From the NCBI RefSeq assembly GCF_002352765.1, contig NZ_KZ293963.1:3870559-3934558 (forward strand): a stretch of 64,000 nt of DNA. The letters are read 5' to 3'. The position numbers and the translations under genes are program-made. Shown here one piece after another: positions 35,820 to 44,810 of the stretch (position 1 is the stretch's first letter; each line of letters opens with the position of its first letter). This DNA is from Alteribacter populi. GTDB lineage: Bacteria > Bacillota > Bacilli > Bacillales > Salisediminibacteriaceae. Under the pieces are notes generated by a model. It did no database searches and was not told where the DNA came from. It was given only the letters and a program-made list of their open reading frames with translations.

Positions 35820-35865
35820 TCAGGGGCCTGTCCCCGTAACAAATTGTACGGGGACAGGCCCCTGA
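35820..35865. repeat. Perfect 19-bp-arm hairpin between T-box terminator and nhaC-type gene
   Basis: Arms 35820-35838 (TCAGGGGCCTGTCCCCGTA) and 35847-35865 with loop ACAAATTG. It belongs to the GGGGAC/GTCCCC hairpin group of this window. In the transcript it would lie in the leader between the attenuator and the ribosome site AGGAGG at 35881. Confidence 0.9.
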
Positions 35866-35893
35866 CAATTTCGGAAAAAAGGAGGATTTTGAG

Positions 35894-37339
35894 ATGACTA
35901 AGGAGACGGATGAGAACGTGGAGATGTTATCGAATGTTCGACGTTGGGAGGCTGTGACGGTTGTTGGGATGATTTTAGCAATAATTGGGGTATCGTTAAT
36001 TTATTTGGACGCACAGCCTCATGTCCCGATTTTCTTATCGATCATTTTCCTTGTGATATTTAATATGTGGAAAAAACAACCTTGGTCCCTTGTAGAGGAA
36101 GGGATGGTTCGAGGCGTTAAATCAGGTATTATACCAATTATTATTTTTATTCTTATCGGGATATTAATCGCTGTTTGGATGCAATCAGGAACGATTCCTA
36201 CATTGATTTTCTACAGTTTCCAAGTGATTTCGACAGAATACTTTTTGCCAAGTGTATTTGTCGTAACAGCGGTTGTCGGTATGGCAGTTGGGAGTTCATT
36301 TACCACTGCATCTACAATCGGGATTGCGTTTATGACGCTCGGCAGTGTGTTAGGCATGGATCTTGCCATGACAGCCGGAGCAGTCGTATCTGGTGCGTTA
36401 CTTGGCGATAAGATGAGTCCGCTATCGGATACGACAAATTTGGCATCATCCGTATGTAAAGTTGATTTATTTGAGCATATTCGTCATATGATGTGGACGG
36501 CGATTCCAGCCTTTTTCATTAGTTTGGTTCTATTTTTCTTAATTGGCCGTACCCAGCAAACGACGGAAACAACGGAAGTAAATGCATGGCTAATAACGTT
36601 AAATGAAACGACACATGTTCACTGGGCAGCCCTGATCCCGGCTGTTATGATGGGGATACTAGCGATTCGAAAAAAACCAGCAATTCCTACGATGCTAGCA
36701 GGAATTGTAGCAGGATTTATTATCGCAATAATTTTTGATGGGCAGCTTGCACTAGCAGATTGGATGGTAACAATCCAAGACGGCTTTACAATTTCAACGG
36801 GAAACGAAGAATTGGATAGCCTATTGAACCGCGGTGGGATTCAAAGCATGATGTGGGCAGTATCGCTATTACTCTTAGCCCTCAGTATGGGAGGGGTTCT
36901 TTCCCGTTTGGCGATTATCGAAAATGTCATTGGCGCAATCCGTTCTCTCGTTAATACGAGAGGAAAAGCCGTCTTGTCAACAGTTCTTTCAGCGATCGGC
37001 ATTAACGTCAGCCTTGGCGAGCAATACATGAGTGTTGTGTTAACAGGTGAAGCCTATGGCAAGCACTACGAGAAGCTTGGGCTCAAAGGCAAGCATTTAT
37101 CCAAAACGTTGGAATCTGGCGGAACAGTGATTAACCCTCTTATTCCATACGGTGTGAGTGGTGTATTTATGGCAAGTGTTCTTGGTGTTCCGGTCCTTTC
37201 CTTCTTGCCATTCGCATTTTTCTGTTTGCTTTGTCCAATCATCACAATTATTTATGGATTTACAGGGGTTAGCATGAATGATGGAGGGCCAAATGATGCA
37301 TTTGTAAATAAAGACGTTGAAGAAAAGAAATATGCTTAA
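35894..37339 (+). CDS. NhaC-family Na+/H+ antiporter or amino-acid exchanger (T-box regulated)
   Basis: A 481-residue membrane protein with about 11-12 segments and NhaC-family motifs: GVKSGIIPIIIFILIGILIAV, VVGMAVGSSFTTASTIGIAF, SGALLGDKMSPLSDTTNLAS and ALSMGGVLSRLAI. AGGAGG precedes the ATG. NhaC proteins exchange sodium (or malate/lactate) for protons, but this gene is behind a T-box, which answers to uncharged tRNA, so the likely physiological cargo is an amino acid, probably tyrosine, as comparative studies have proposed for yheL-type genes. Direct evidence for substrate is absent. Confidence 0.9.
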   Translation: MTKETDENVEMLSNVRRWEAVTVVGMILAIIGVSLIYLDAQPHVPIFLSIIFLVIFNMWKKQPWSLVEEGMVRGVKSGIIPIIIFILIGILIAVWMQSGTIPTLIFYSFQVISTEYFLPSVFVVTAVVGMAVGSSFTTASTIGIAFMTLGSVLGMDLAMTAGAVVSGALLGDKMSPLSDTTNLASSVCKVDLFEHIRHMMWTAIPAFFISLVLFFLIGRTQQTTETTEVNAWLITLNETTHVHWAALIPAVMMGILAIRKKPAIPTMLAGIVAGFIIAIIFDGQLALADWMVTIQDGFTISTGNEELDSLLNRGGIQSMMWAVSLLLLALSMGGVLSRLAIIENVIGAIRSLVNTRGKAVLSTVLSAIGINVSLGEQYMSVVLTGEAYGKHYEKLGLKGKHLSKTLESGGTVINPLIPYGVSGVFMASVLGVPVLSFLPFAFFCLLCPIITIIYGFTGVSMNDGGPNDAFVNKDVEEKKYA

Positions 37340-37340
37340 A

Positions 37341-37372
37341 AATCCGTGGGGCTTATCCCACGGATTTTTTTT
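37341..37372 (+). terminator. Terminator of the NhaC-type gene
   Basis: Ten-bp stem AATCCGTGGG / CCCACGGATT, loop GCTTAT, then T8. Confidence 0.93.
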
Positions 37373-37496
37373 ATAGTAAAAACGGATGAGTCGCTCTACT
37401 TTTGAGTAGAAACAGAAATGAAGAATGTTCTGTACTTTTTGCAAAATCGCCTAATTACTATTAGCAGGGTGAAGGTTAACCACCATCAAAATAAAA

Positions 37497-37680
37497 GGCT
37501 CTTTTCTAAAAGATTGTTGCTATTTGTTTTTTGAGCGTTAGGCAAGCGCATGCTTGCCCTGTCACGCATAGCGTGACAGCTTTTTCAAGTCAAATGATAG
37601 TGGAGGACAAATTCATTTGTCCGTAACATCATTTGACTTGAAAAAACGCTCAAGAAGCAATAAATTTTACGAAAACAGCC
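37497..37680. mobile_element. 184-bp MITE copy 1 with 8-bp target duplication
   Basis: The element begins GGCTCTTTTCTAAAAGATTG and ends (on the other strand) GGCTGTTTTCGTAAAATTTA, imperfect inverted ends of about 40 bases. Inside are nested palindromes: GGCAAGC / GCTTGCC, CTGTCACGC / GCGTGACAG, and GGACAAAT / ATTTGTCC within a TCAAGTCAAATGAT / ATCATTTGACTTGA stem. It is flanked on both sides by AAATAAAA (37489-37496 and 37681-37688). A second copy in the opposite orientation is at 46351-46533. It has no coding capacity. Confidence 0.88.
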
Positions 37681-37723
37681 AAATAAAACAACCTGAAAAT
37701 GAAGAGTTAACTTCACTTTCAGG
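37681..37723 (-). terminator. mreBH terminator, its T tract used as MITE target
   Basis: On the minus strand the stem CCTGAAAGTGAAG / CTTCATTTTCAGG (37723-37692) has a six-base loop and one mismatch, followed by TTGTTTTATTT. The last eight bases of that tail are the duplicated target of MITE copy 1. Confidence 0.85.
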
Positions 37724-37740
37724 TCACGATTAAAAACAGT

Positions 37741-38748
37741 TTATCTTGCTGCTTTTTGCAGTTTGTGGATAACGTTTAACGAACGTCCAGTTCCTATTGC
37801 GACTGATTCGAGAGGGTTTGGAGCTACGTGAACAGGTACAACAATTTCATCACTTAGCCAGTCCTGGATCCCGTTTAAAAGGGCACCGCCCCCGGTTAGG
37901 ATGACGCCACGGTCAACAATGTCACCACTGAGTTCAGGAGGACAGTCTTCTAATGTGGCACGAATTGCTTCCAAGATTGATAATAACGACTCTCGAATGG
38001 CTCCTTGAATTTCTCTGGAATGGAGTGTAATTGTTTTTGGAAGACCTGTAACAAGGTCGCGACCGCGAACATCCATCGAAAGCTCTTCATGGTCAAGGAG
38101 TGCATAAGCGATCGTCATTTTAATTTCTTCACCGGTTCGATCACCGATTAATAGATTGTAGTTTTTGCGTACATAGTGAACAATATCTTCATCCATCTGG
38201 TCACCACCAACGCGAATAGAATTACAGGACACAACACCACCGAAGGAAATAATTGCCACTTCAGTCGTTCCACCACCAATATCCACAACGACGTTAGCGA
38301 TTGGCTCTTCGACAGGAAGGTCTGCACCAATTGCAGCGGCAACAGGTTCTTCAATTAAATCTACATGCTTGGCACCACAGTTCTTTACAGCATCATGAAT
38401 AGCTCGTCTTTCTACTGAAGTAGAGCCAGAAGGAGTACAAACAACTACACTTGGCTTGCGAACTGAAAAGCCGAGTTTTTTGCTTACTTTTTTCATGATT
38501 TCCTTGAGCATACTCGTTGTTACTTGATAGTCAGCGATCACGCCGTCTTTCAATGGACGAATCGCAACAATATTCTCAGGAGTTTTGCCGACCATATTTT
38601 TTGCATCATTTCCGATAGCAAGTACATTTTTGGTTTGCAAGTCTATAGCAACAACAGATGGTTCGTTAAGTACGATCCCTTTGTTTTTTGTATATACTAA
38701 TATGTTCGCGGTTCCTAAGTCGATCCCGATTTGTGTATTTGAAAACAT
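37741..38748 (-). CDS. mreBH: MreB-family actin homologue MreBH
   Basis: A 335-residue actin-like cell-shape protein, the exact length of B. subtilis MreBH and starting [20 protein letters not shown]. It has the phosphate-1 loop [13 protein letters not shown], phosphate-2 [16 protein letters not shown], the connecting [14 protein letters not shown] and the adenosine motif [13 protein letters not shown]. MreBH forms membrane-associated filaments that guide lateral-wall hydrolases such as LytE. It differs from MreB and Mbl in the N-terminal [16 protein letters not shown] form. It stands alone with its own terminator. Confidence 0.92.
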   Translation of the reverse strand: MFSNTQIGIDLGTANILVYTKNKGIVLNEPSVVAIDLQTKNVLAIGNDAKNMVGKTPENIVAIRPLKDGVIADYQVTTSMLKEIMKKVSKKLGFSVRKPSVVVCTPSGSTSVERRAIHDAVKNCGAKHVDLIEEPVAAAIGADLPVEEPIANVVVDIGGGTTEVAIISFGGVVSCNSIRVGGDQMDEDIVHYVRKNYNLLIGDRTGEEIKMTIAYALLDHEELSMDVRGRDLVTGLPKTITLHSREIQGAIRESLLSILEAIRATLEDCPPELSGDIVDRGVILTGGGALLNGIQDWLSDEIVVPVHVAPNPLESVAIGTGRSLNVIHKLQKAAR

Positions 38749-39009
38749 GTGAAATCCTCCAAGTATCTTAATTTACATTTATTATATATCTTCTTTGACT
38801 CTACCAGATTTGTAGGGGTTGAAAAGACATTAAATTATGGAAAAATGTCAGAGAGTATGTCATTTCCCGGGAAAAGAATGATGCTTTTTCCACTATTTTG
38901 TAACACTATAATATATATGAAGAAATATTGGCAGAAAATGCAGGATATTGGAATAAAGCCGACTTTTTCGATATGATTTAAATATTAAAATTTCTAAGTA
39001 GGTGGTCAC

Positions 39010-40185
39010 ATGTGCGGAAAACGAGATACATTTTTGTTAAATGCTGAGCAAAAAGAACGAGCTGAAGTCATTGAAGCCTTACTTCCTAAATTTAGAAAAC
39101 GAGCCGACAAGCTTGACGAAAATGCAGAGTTTCCTTTCGAAAATTTTGCTGACCTGAAGGCTGAAGGGATCTTTCACCTTACCGTACCGAAAAGGTTCGG
39201 TGGAGATGAAGTATCGCTTTACGATTACCTTTTAGTTCAAGAACAAATTGCCCAAGGAGATGCTGCTACATCTTTAAGTCTTGGCTGGCATAATGGAATT
39301 ATTATGCAGCTGAAAGATACACAGAAATGGGAAGAGGAAAGGTTTCAATTTATTTGTGAGGAAGTGGTTAAAGACGGCGTACTTCTAAATAGTGCAGCGA
39401 CTGAGCCCGCTACTGGAAGTCCTGCAAGAGGAGGGAAGCCGGAAACGACAGCAAAACGAGTTGGAGAGAACCAATATGAAATTTCCGGCAAGAAAACGTT
39501 TACTTCACTAGCACCTATTTTAGATTACTTTATCGTTACGGTGAAGATAGAGGAGACGGATGAAGTTGGAGAGTTTCTAATTCCGAGAAATAGTAAAGGA
39601 CTTCGTATTGAAGAGACGTGGGATACTCTTGGAATGCGGGCGACGCGTAGTGATGATCTCATTCTTGACCGTGTAAAGGTTAGTGCAGAGGCTTGGGTGG
39701 CCACTCGTCACCCGGGACATGGCAGTGGACCACAAGGCTGGCTCCTCCACATACCTGCTTGTTATTTGGGAGTGGCAAAAGCAGCAAGAGATGATGCTAT
39801 CGAATTTGCGAAGACATATCAGCCTAGCAGCCTCAATCATCCTATAAAAGATGTGCCAGAAGTCAGAAGAAAGACCGCGGAAATGGATATTGAGCTTATG
39901 AAAGCAAGACATTTTATGTATCACATAGCTGAATTGTGGGACCGTTATCCTGAACAAAGAAGCCATTTGGGAGCAGAACTAGCAGCGGTTAAAACGGTGG
40001 CAACCAATGCGGCAGTTCAAGTAGTCGACTTAGCGATGAGAATCGTCGGAGGCCAAAGTTTATTCAAATCGAAACCATTTGAGCGCTATTATCGTGATGT
40101 TCGGTCGGGACTACACAACCCTCCATCTGATGACATCACGACCATGATTTTAGCCAATCGAGCATTTCCAAAAGAAGGTCATTAA
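39010..40185 (+). CDS. Acyl-CoA dehydrogenase family protein, YdbM-like
   Basis: A 391-residue flavoprotein with the acyl-CoA dehydrogenase layout: helical N-terminal domain (LAEQ/FENFADLKAEGIFHLTVP), FAD-binding beta domain (SAATEPATGSPARGG, TWDTLGMRATRSDDLILD) and helical C-terminal domain (MRIVGGQSLFKSKPFERYYR). The C-terminus reads VRSGLHNPPSDDIT instead of the usual segment carrying the catalytic Glu (YEGTSE), which is the YdbM form in Bacillus. It may therefore be a flavin-dependent monooxygenase-like or unusual dehydrogenase. AGGTGG precedes the ATG. Monocistronic, ending at a terminator. Confidence 0.85.
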   Translation: MCGKRDTFLLNAEQKERAEVIEALLPKFRKRADKLDENAEFPFENFADLKAEGIFHLTVPKRFGGDEVSLYDYLLVQEQIAQGDAATSLSLGWHNGIIMQLKDTQKWEEERFQFICEEVVKDGVLLNSAATEPATGSPARGGKPETTAKRVGENQYEISGKKTFTSLAPILDYFIVTVKIEETDEVGEFLIPRNSKGLRIEETWDTLGMRATRSDDLILDRVKVSAEAWVATRHPGHGSGPQGWLLHIPACYLGVAKAARDDAIEFAKTYQPSSLNHPIKDVPEVRRKTAEMDIELMKARHFMYHIAELWDRYPEQRSHLGAELAAVKTVATNAAVQVVDLAMRIVGGQSLFKSKPFERYYRDVRSGLHNPPSDDITTMILANRAFPKEGH

Positions 40186-40190
40186 CTTGA

Positions 40191-40223
40191 GAAAGGAGCT
40201 GATCCGATTAGGCAGCTCCTTTC
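40191..40223 (+). terminator. Terminator after the YdbM-like gene
   Basis: Ten-base arms GAAAGGAGCT / AGCTCCTTTC with a 13-base loop and a weakly T-rich tail. Confidence 0.8.
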
Positions 40224-40411
40224 ATTATTAAGATATATGAGTATGTCATTAGCTCAGAAATCATTCATATTAAAAGCAACAATACATACGAAAAGAGCCA
40301 TAATTAAAAGTGAAATAGTAAACATGTCTGATGCCTTCATAATTTTGAGCAAAGGGGATAATCATTTTAAGATAAATAAAAGGCCGGCCGTTACACTGTT
40401 TCTCTGATCTG

Positions 40412-40772
40412 TTACTCATCCAAAGCCTCAATGGATTCAGCTTCCGCTTGAGCAGGATAACTTTCCATAATAGTGGAAGTGCTGACACGAACGAGCTGTC
40501 CTTCTTCATATTGCTTTGTATGTTCTACCCCGCTAAACCAGTAAGCACCGCCAACATCGGCATTGAGAATGTTTTCTCCGCTTATTTCAACCGCTTCCTC
40601 TTTTGAAATATTTTCGACTACTAAGAAGGATTCATCTGAGATCTCAACGATTCGACCTTCAATACCGGTTTGATCTTCGGGTTCAATTTTCATGATTCCC
40701 GTTTTCTAAACCACAAGCTCCTAATGTAAAAAAGCCTAATAGAAGTATGGTTGGTTTCAACAAAAACCACAC
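40412..40772 (-). pseudogene. DUF3221 lipoprotein gene split by a frameshift
   Basis: The frame ending at 40412 starts MKIEPEDQTGIEGRIVEISD and has the DUF3221 beta-domain (SFLVVENISKEEAVEISG, QYEEGQLVRVS, IMESYPAQAEAESI). Its own ATG has no ribosome site. Just upstream in another frame a GTG at 40772, ten bases after AAGGAG, starts MWFLLKPTILLLGFFTLGAC followed by GLENGNHEN and a stop, a perfect lipoprotein signal with lipobox LGAC. Skipping one base near 40695 joins them into a roughly 119-residue lipoprotein. So the gene is probably broken by one inserted base, or the sequence is. Confidence 0.75.
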
Positions 40773-40870
40773 AAGTCATCAGCTCCTTTGCTTCTTTGAT
40801 GGTAAATGTGTGATTGTTGTTTCAACTCTGAAGGTATAAAATAATTATAATAAGGAGGAGATTTCGCAGA

Positions 40871-41521
40871 ATGATAAAAGGCAAAGTACGATCTTTAAAT
40901 GTCGGGAAAGCGAAGACAATTTCAAGGGACGGAGAAAAAGAAATACTGTCTGCCATTGTAAAAAGACCTGTATCTGAAGCGTTATTTTTGTCTAAAGTCA
41001 AGCTTCTTGGAGACGAGCAAGCCGACCTGATTAACCATGGTGGAGAAGATAAAGCGGTGTGTGTTTATTCCTACGAGCATTATAATTATTGGCACAAAAA
41101 ACTTAATAAATCTATGGAACCCGGGGCATTTGGAGAAAACATTACAGTGATGGATTTGTTAGAGACAAATGTTTGTATTGGAGATACCTTCAAGTGGGGG
41201 GAGGCTGTAGTACAGGTATGTCAACCACGTCATCCGTGCTATAAGTTAGCGAAGCGTCATCAAGTAAAAGAACTTCCCCTTTATGTTCAAGAGACCGGTT
41301 ATTCAGGGTTTTATTTACGGGTGTTAAAGGAGGGAACCGTCACAGTTGACGATCCCCTATTGCTCACTGATCGTCAAACAGAAACGACGATTGCTCAGGT
41401 GAACAGACTTAACTTTCAAGATCAAGACAATGTTGAAGGATTACAAGCATTAGTAGAACTTCCTCAGCTTGCCGATAGTTGGCGTAGTATTGTTGAGAAA
41501 CGTCTACAAATGCTAATCTGA
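40871..41521 (+). CDS. MOSC-domain protein, YiiM type
   Basis: A 216-residue protein. The N-terminal part LNVGKAKTI and GDEQADLINHGGEDKAVCVY belongs to the MOSC fold, followed by PGAFGENITV and the conserved Cys in QPRHPCYKLAKRH, then a C-terminal YiiM-specific helical tail. MOSC proteins handle sulfur or molybdenum-cofactor-dependent detoxification of N-hydroxylated compounds; YiiM is the standalone form. AAGGAGGAG precedes the ATG. It is convergent with the nucleoside transporter gene. Confidence 0.9.
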   Translation: MIKGKVRSLNVGKAKTISRDGEKEILSAIVKRPVSEALFLSKVKLLGDEQADLINHGGEDKAVCVYSYEHYNYWHKKLNKSMEPGAFGENITVMDLLETNVCIGDTFKWGEAVVQVCQPRHPCYKLAKRHQVKELPLYVQETGYSGFYLRVLKEGTVTVDDPLLLTDRQTETTIAQVNRLNFQDQDNVEGLQALVELPQLADSWRSIVEKRLQMLI

Positions 41522-41533
41522 AATAAATGAAGA

Positions 41534-41557
41534 CAGGTGCTACCGCGGTAGCACCTG
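41534..41557. terminator. Perfect 24-bp palindrome between convergent genes
   Basis: Arms CAGGTGCTACCG / CGGTAGCACCTG with no unpaired centre. It lies between the MOSC gene and the convergent transporter and may end both transcripts, though no strong T tract follows on either strand. Confidence 0.6.
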
Positions 41558-41578
41558 CCCATCGTTCAAGCTTCGTTC

Positions 41579-42802
41579 TTAAATCAACATTCCTGCAATC
41601 GAGGCACTAAGAAGTGATGCAAGCATACCCGCAGTAATCGCGCGAATACCCATGCGTGCGATGTCTTTGCGTCGTTCAGGTGCAAGTTTTCCTAATCCGC
41701 CAAGCAAAATGCCTAAACTAGATAAGTTGGCAAAACCGCAAAGCGCAAATGTGATAATGGCTACGGATTTAGGTGAGAGGTTTTCAATTTCTGGTGCAAA
41801 AGCTAGGTAAGCGACAAATTCATTTAAAACAAGCTTTTGACCGATAAAACCACCAGCATAGATCGCTTCATCAAAAGGGACGCCAATGGCTATTGCAAGT
41901 GGGGCAAATGCGTATCCTAAAATTTGTTCTATCGTAAGACCTTCGACATTAAACAAGCTGCCAATACCCCCAAGAATGCCGTTGGCTAAGGCAATTAGCG
42001 CGATGAAGGCAATTAACATCGCACCGATATTTAGTGCAAGCTGTAAACCAACACTGGCACCTCGTGCGGCAGCGTCTATCACGTTAGCGGAATCCGTGTC
42101 TTTTTCCATTTCTAAGTTTTCTGCTCGCTCCTCGTGATTCGTTTCAGGCACCATTATTTTTGCTAAAATTAATGCTGCAGGTGCAGCCATAAAGCTTGCA
42201 GCTAGAAGGTAGTCAAGTGGAACGCCAAGGATCGCATAACCAACAAGAACAGAACCGGCAACCGAGGCTAACCCCCCGGTCATAATGGCAAAGAGCTCGG
42301 AATTTGTCATTTTAGCGATGTATGGTTTGACGACGAGCGGTGCTTCTGTTTGCCCTAAAAAGATGTTCGCAGCAGCGGATAATGATTCTGTTTTACTCGT
42401 TCCTAATATTTTGGCTAAAAAGCCACCTAATATTTTAACAACCCATTGCATTAAGCCGACATAATAAAGGACGGATAAAAGAGAAGAGAAGAAGATAACA
42501 ACCGGTAATACTTCAAACGCAAAGACCATACCGACATTTTCTGCTTCAAAAATCCCGCCAAATAGAAAGTCGATTCCCTCATTTGCATACTCAATAACCT
42601 GCGAAACACCATACGTTAACCATTCTAACGCGGCTTTTCCTGCTTCCCATTTTAATACGATAAATGCAAAGGTGATTTGAATCGCCAAACCACCTAAAAC
42701 AGTTCTTAAACTAATGGCTTTTCTATTTGTTGAGAGTAGAAAAGCAATCCCTAATACAACGAAAATACCAAAAATACCCCATAATATGTCCACTTCGTTC
42801 AC
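41579..42802 (-). CDS. NupC-family concentrative nucleoside transporter
   Basis: A 407-residue membrane protein with the Na+ or H+ nucleoside symporter (CNT) layout: N-terminal helices, the gate region FAFEVLPVVIFFSSLLSVLYYVG, GQTEAPLVVKPYI near residue 148, GSVLVGYAILG, and C-terminal NEFVAYLAF with ALCGFANLSSLGILLGG. It imports purine or pyrimidine nucleosides. Substrate subgroup (YutK, YxjA or NupC-like) cannot be fixed by eye. It is a single-gene unit. Confidence 0.9.
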   Translation of the reverse strand: MNEVDILWGIFGIFVVLGIAFLLSTNRKAISLRTVLGGLAIQITFAFIVLKWEAGKAALEWLTYGVSQVIEYANEGIDFLFGGIFEAENVGMVFAFEVLPVVIFFSSLLSVLYYVGLMQWVVKILGGFLAKILGTSKTESLSAAANIFLGQTEAPLVVKPYIAKMTNSELFAIMTGGLASVAGSVLVGYAILGVPLDYLLAASFMAAPAALILAKIMVPETNHEERAENLEMEKDTDSANVIDAAARGASVGLQLALNIGAMLIAFIALIALANGILGGIGSLFNVEGLTIEQILGYAFAPLAIAIGVPFDEAIYAGGFIGQKLVLNEFVAYLAFAPEIENLSPKSVAIITFALCGFANLSSLGILLGGLGKLAPERRKDIARMGIRAITAGMLASLLSASIAGMLI

Positions 42803-42993
42803 TCCTTATGTATAATAACTCAGATCATAACTCTCCAAAAGTAGGCTATCCTCATTGCATTCATACTTTAGTTATTGAATATTTTTAGAGTACGTAAAAG
42901 CCCTTACATAATAAGGTCTACAACTTCAGGCGTTTTTATGTCTGAAAAAAATGCACAAGTTGAATCGTACCAAACGATTGAAACTGTGTAAAT

Positions 42994-43002
42994 GTTATAA
43001 TA
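42994..43002 (+). promoter_or_regulatory. Extended -10 promoter of the panF pair
   Basis: TGTTATAAT, an extended -10 element, with no clear -35 box. It lies 37 bases upstream of the next start codon. Confidence 0.55.
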
Positions 43003-43039
43003 AAAAAATATAGATTCCTGTTAAAAAGGGAGGATTACA

Positions 43040-43339
43040 TTGAAATATAATGGTAAATATGGATGCCCGGACCATGACCCCCGGTTTAAAATTGCCAATC
43101 GTGAAGCAATCATCGGTGTCATTCTCGTCATAATAAATTTTGCTTGGTGGTATGGATTTGCTTATGGTATGGGCTCAAAACCTGTAGAGGAATACACATT
43201 TATTTTTGGGATGCCTGCATGGTTTTTTTACAGTTGTGTTGTAGGCTTTTTGTTAATGGTCGTCCTTGTGACGGTCGTTGTGAAGTTTTACTTTAAGGAT
43301 GTTTCGTTTGATGAAGAAGAGGAGGGTGAGGATCGATGA
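43040..43339 (+). CDS. YhdT-like DUF997 membrane protein
   Basis: A 99-residue protein started by TTG behind GGGAGG. Two membrane segments (AIIGVILVIINFAWWYGFAY, WFFYSCVVGFLLMVVLVTVVV) separated by a loop with EEYTFIFGMPAWF, the signature of the YhdT/DUF997 family. Such genes usually lie before panF and are thought to be an accessory subunit of the pantothenate symporter. It overlaps panF by ATGA. The tail is acidic. Confidence 0.9.
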   Translation: MKYNGKYGCPDHDPRFKIANREAIIGVILVIINFAWWYGFAYGMGSKPVEEYTFIFGMPAWFFYSCVVGFLLMVVLVTVVVKFYFKDVSFDEEEEGEDR

Positions 43340-44781
43340 ATACTCCGGTAATCACAGCCCTCTTCGGGTTTCTTATCCTAATTTTTGCAATTGGATTCTG
43401 GTCATCAAAGAATGTGAATCGAAAAGGAAGCGGGTTTTTGCAAGAATATTTTCTCGGAAGCCGTGAGCTTGGCGGGTTTATTTTAGCGATGACGATGATT
43501 GCTACATACGGCAGTGCCTCAAGCTTTGTTGGTGGGCCTGGAGTTGCCTATACTCAAGGACTTGGCTGGGTGCTCCTAGCGATGGCTCAAGTAGCAACAG
43601 GGTACTTTGTCCTTATGGTTCTTGGTAAAAAGTTTGCGATTATGGCGAGAAAGTATAAAGCTATTACTCTTGTTGACTTTTTAAAACATCGATATAACAG
43701 TAAGTGGGTCGTCCTATTTTCGGCTTTTAGCATTATTATTTTCCTATTTTCAGCAATGGCGGCTCAGTGGGTAGGCGGCGCTCGATTAATTGAATCTTTA
43801 ACCGGCTTAACGTATACGTCAGCATTGTTTATTTTTGCGGTCGCCGTTCTTCTGTATGTGATTATCGGCGGATTCCGAGCTGTAGTGGTGACAGACACTG
43901 TACAAGGCGTGGTCATGTTTGTCGGAACATTGATTATCCTAATCGGGACGATCATAGCCGGTGGGGGGATTACCAACATCATGTCTGATTTGATGGCAGA
44001 GAATCCGAACCTCGTGACGCCGTTCGGTCATGATGGCAGTTTAACGCCTGCTTACGTGTCTTCGTTTTGGATCCTCGTCGGTGTCGGAGTTGTAGCCCTT
44101 CCTCAAGTAACTGTTCGTGCAATGTCGTATCGAAATAGTCAGGCGATGCATCGAGCGCTTATTGTCGGGACAATTGTGGTTGGCTTTATTATGCTTGGAA
44201 TGCACTTAATCGGTGTGTTCGCGCGTCCAATTCTTCCTGGTGTCGATGTTCCTGATCAAGTGATGCCGATGATAGCGATGGAAGTGCTTCCAGCTTGGCT
44301 TGCTGGAATTGTGTTAGCAGCACCTTTGGCAGCTATCATGTCCACTGTCGATTCACTATTACTTATTGTTAGCTCGGCCGTTGTGAAAGACGTCTATTTA
44401 AACTATGTAAAACCTGATGCTTCAAATGAACGAGTAAGAAAAATCAGTTTTGGCGTGACAGCTGTGTTAGGCGTCCTTGTTTTCGGATTAGCTTTAAGCC
44501 CACCTGACCTTCTTATTTGGCTTAATCTTTTTGCTTTTGGAGGTCTTGAGGCTGCTTTTATCTGGCCTGTCATTATGGGTCTCTATTGGAAACGTGCCAA
44601 TAAATACGGAGCTTTGTCTTCCATGGTCGTTGGAGCTACCTCTTACCTACTCATCCATCAATTTTGGACCGATCCGTTTGGGATGCACTCCGTCGTTCTT
44701 CCAGTCTTGCTGTCGTTTATCTGTTTTGTCATTGGAAGTCTTGTTACGCAACATAAAAATGTAAGAGAGCTTGCTCTTTAA
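43336..44781 (+). CDS. panF: Sodium/pantothenate symporter PanF
   Basis: A 481-residue sodium:solute symporter family member with about 13 membrane segments. Visible motifs are FLGSRELGGFILAMTMIATY, GSASSFVGGPGVAYTQGLGW, LVDFLKHRYNS and AAPLAAIMSTVDSLLL, the SSF signature. The GSASSFVGGPG form and the YhdT partner point to PanF, which takes up pantothenate for coenzyme A synthesis. Confidence 0.92.
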   Translation: MNTPVITALFGFLILIFAIGFWSSKNVNRKGSGFLQEYFLGSRELGGFILAMTMIATYGSASSFVGGPGVAYTQGLGWVLLAMAQVATGYFVLMVLGKKFAIMARKYKAITLVDFLKHRYNSKWVVLFSAFSIIIFLFSAMAAQWVGGARLIESLTGLTYTSALFIFAVAVLLYVIIGGFRAVVVTDTVQGVVMFVGTLIILIGTIIAGGGITNIMSDLMAENPNLVTPFGHDGSLTPAYVSSFWILVGVGVVALPQVTVRAMSYRNSQAMHRALIVGTIVVGFIMLGMHLIGVFARPILPGVDVPDQVMPMIAMEVLPAWLAGIVLAAPLAAIMSTVDSLLLIVSSAVVKDVYLNYVKPDASNERVRKISFGVTAVLGVLVFGLALSPPDLLIWLNLFAFGGLEAAFIWPVIMGLYWKRANKYGALSSMVVGATSYLLIHQFWTDPFGMHSVVLPVLLSFICFVIGSLVTQHKNVRELAL

Positions 44782-44810
44782 AACTCCCCCTGAAAAGGAG
44801 AACGTATTTT

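Noticed and set aside
37497..37680. Nested palindromes considered as a CRISPR-like array or attachment site
   Set aside because: No direct repeats with spacers; the second inverted copy with target duplications shows it is a MITE.
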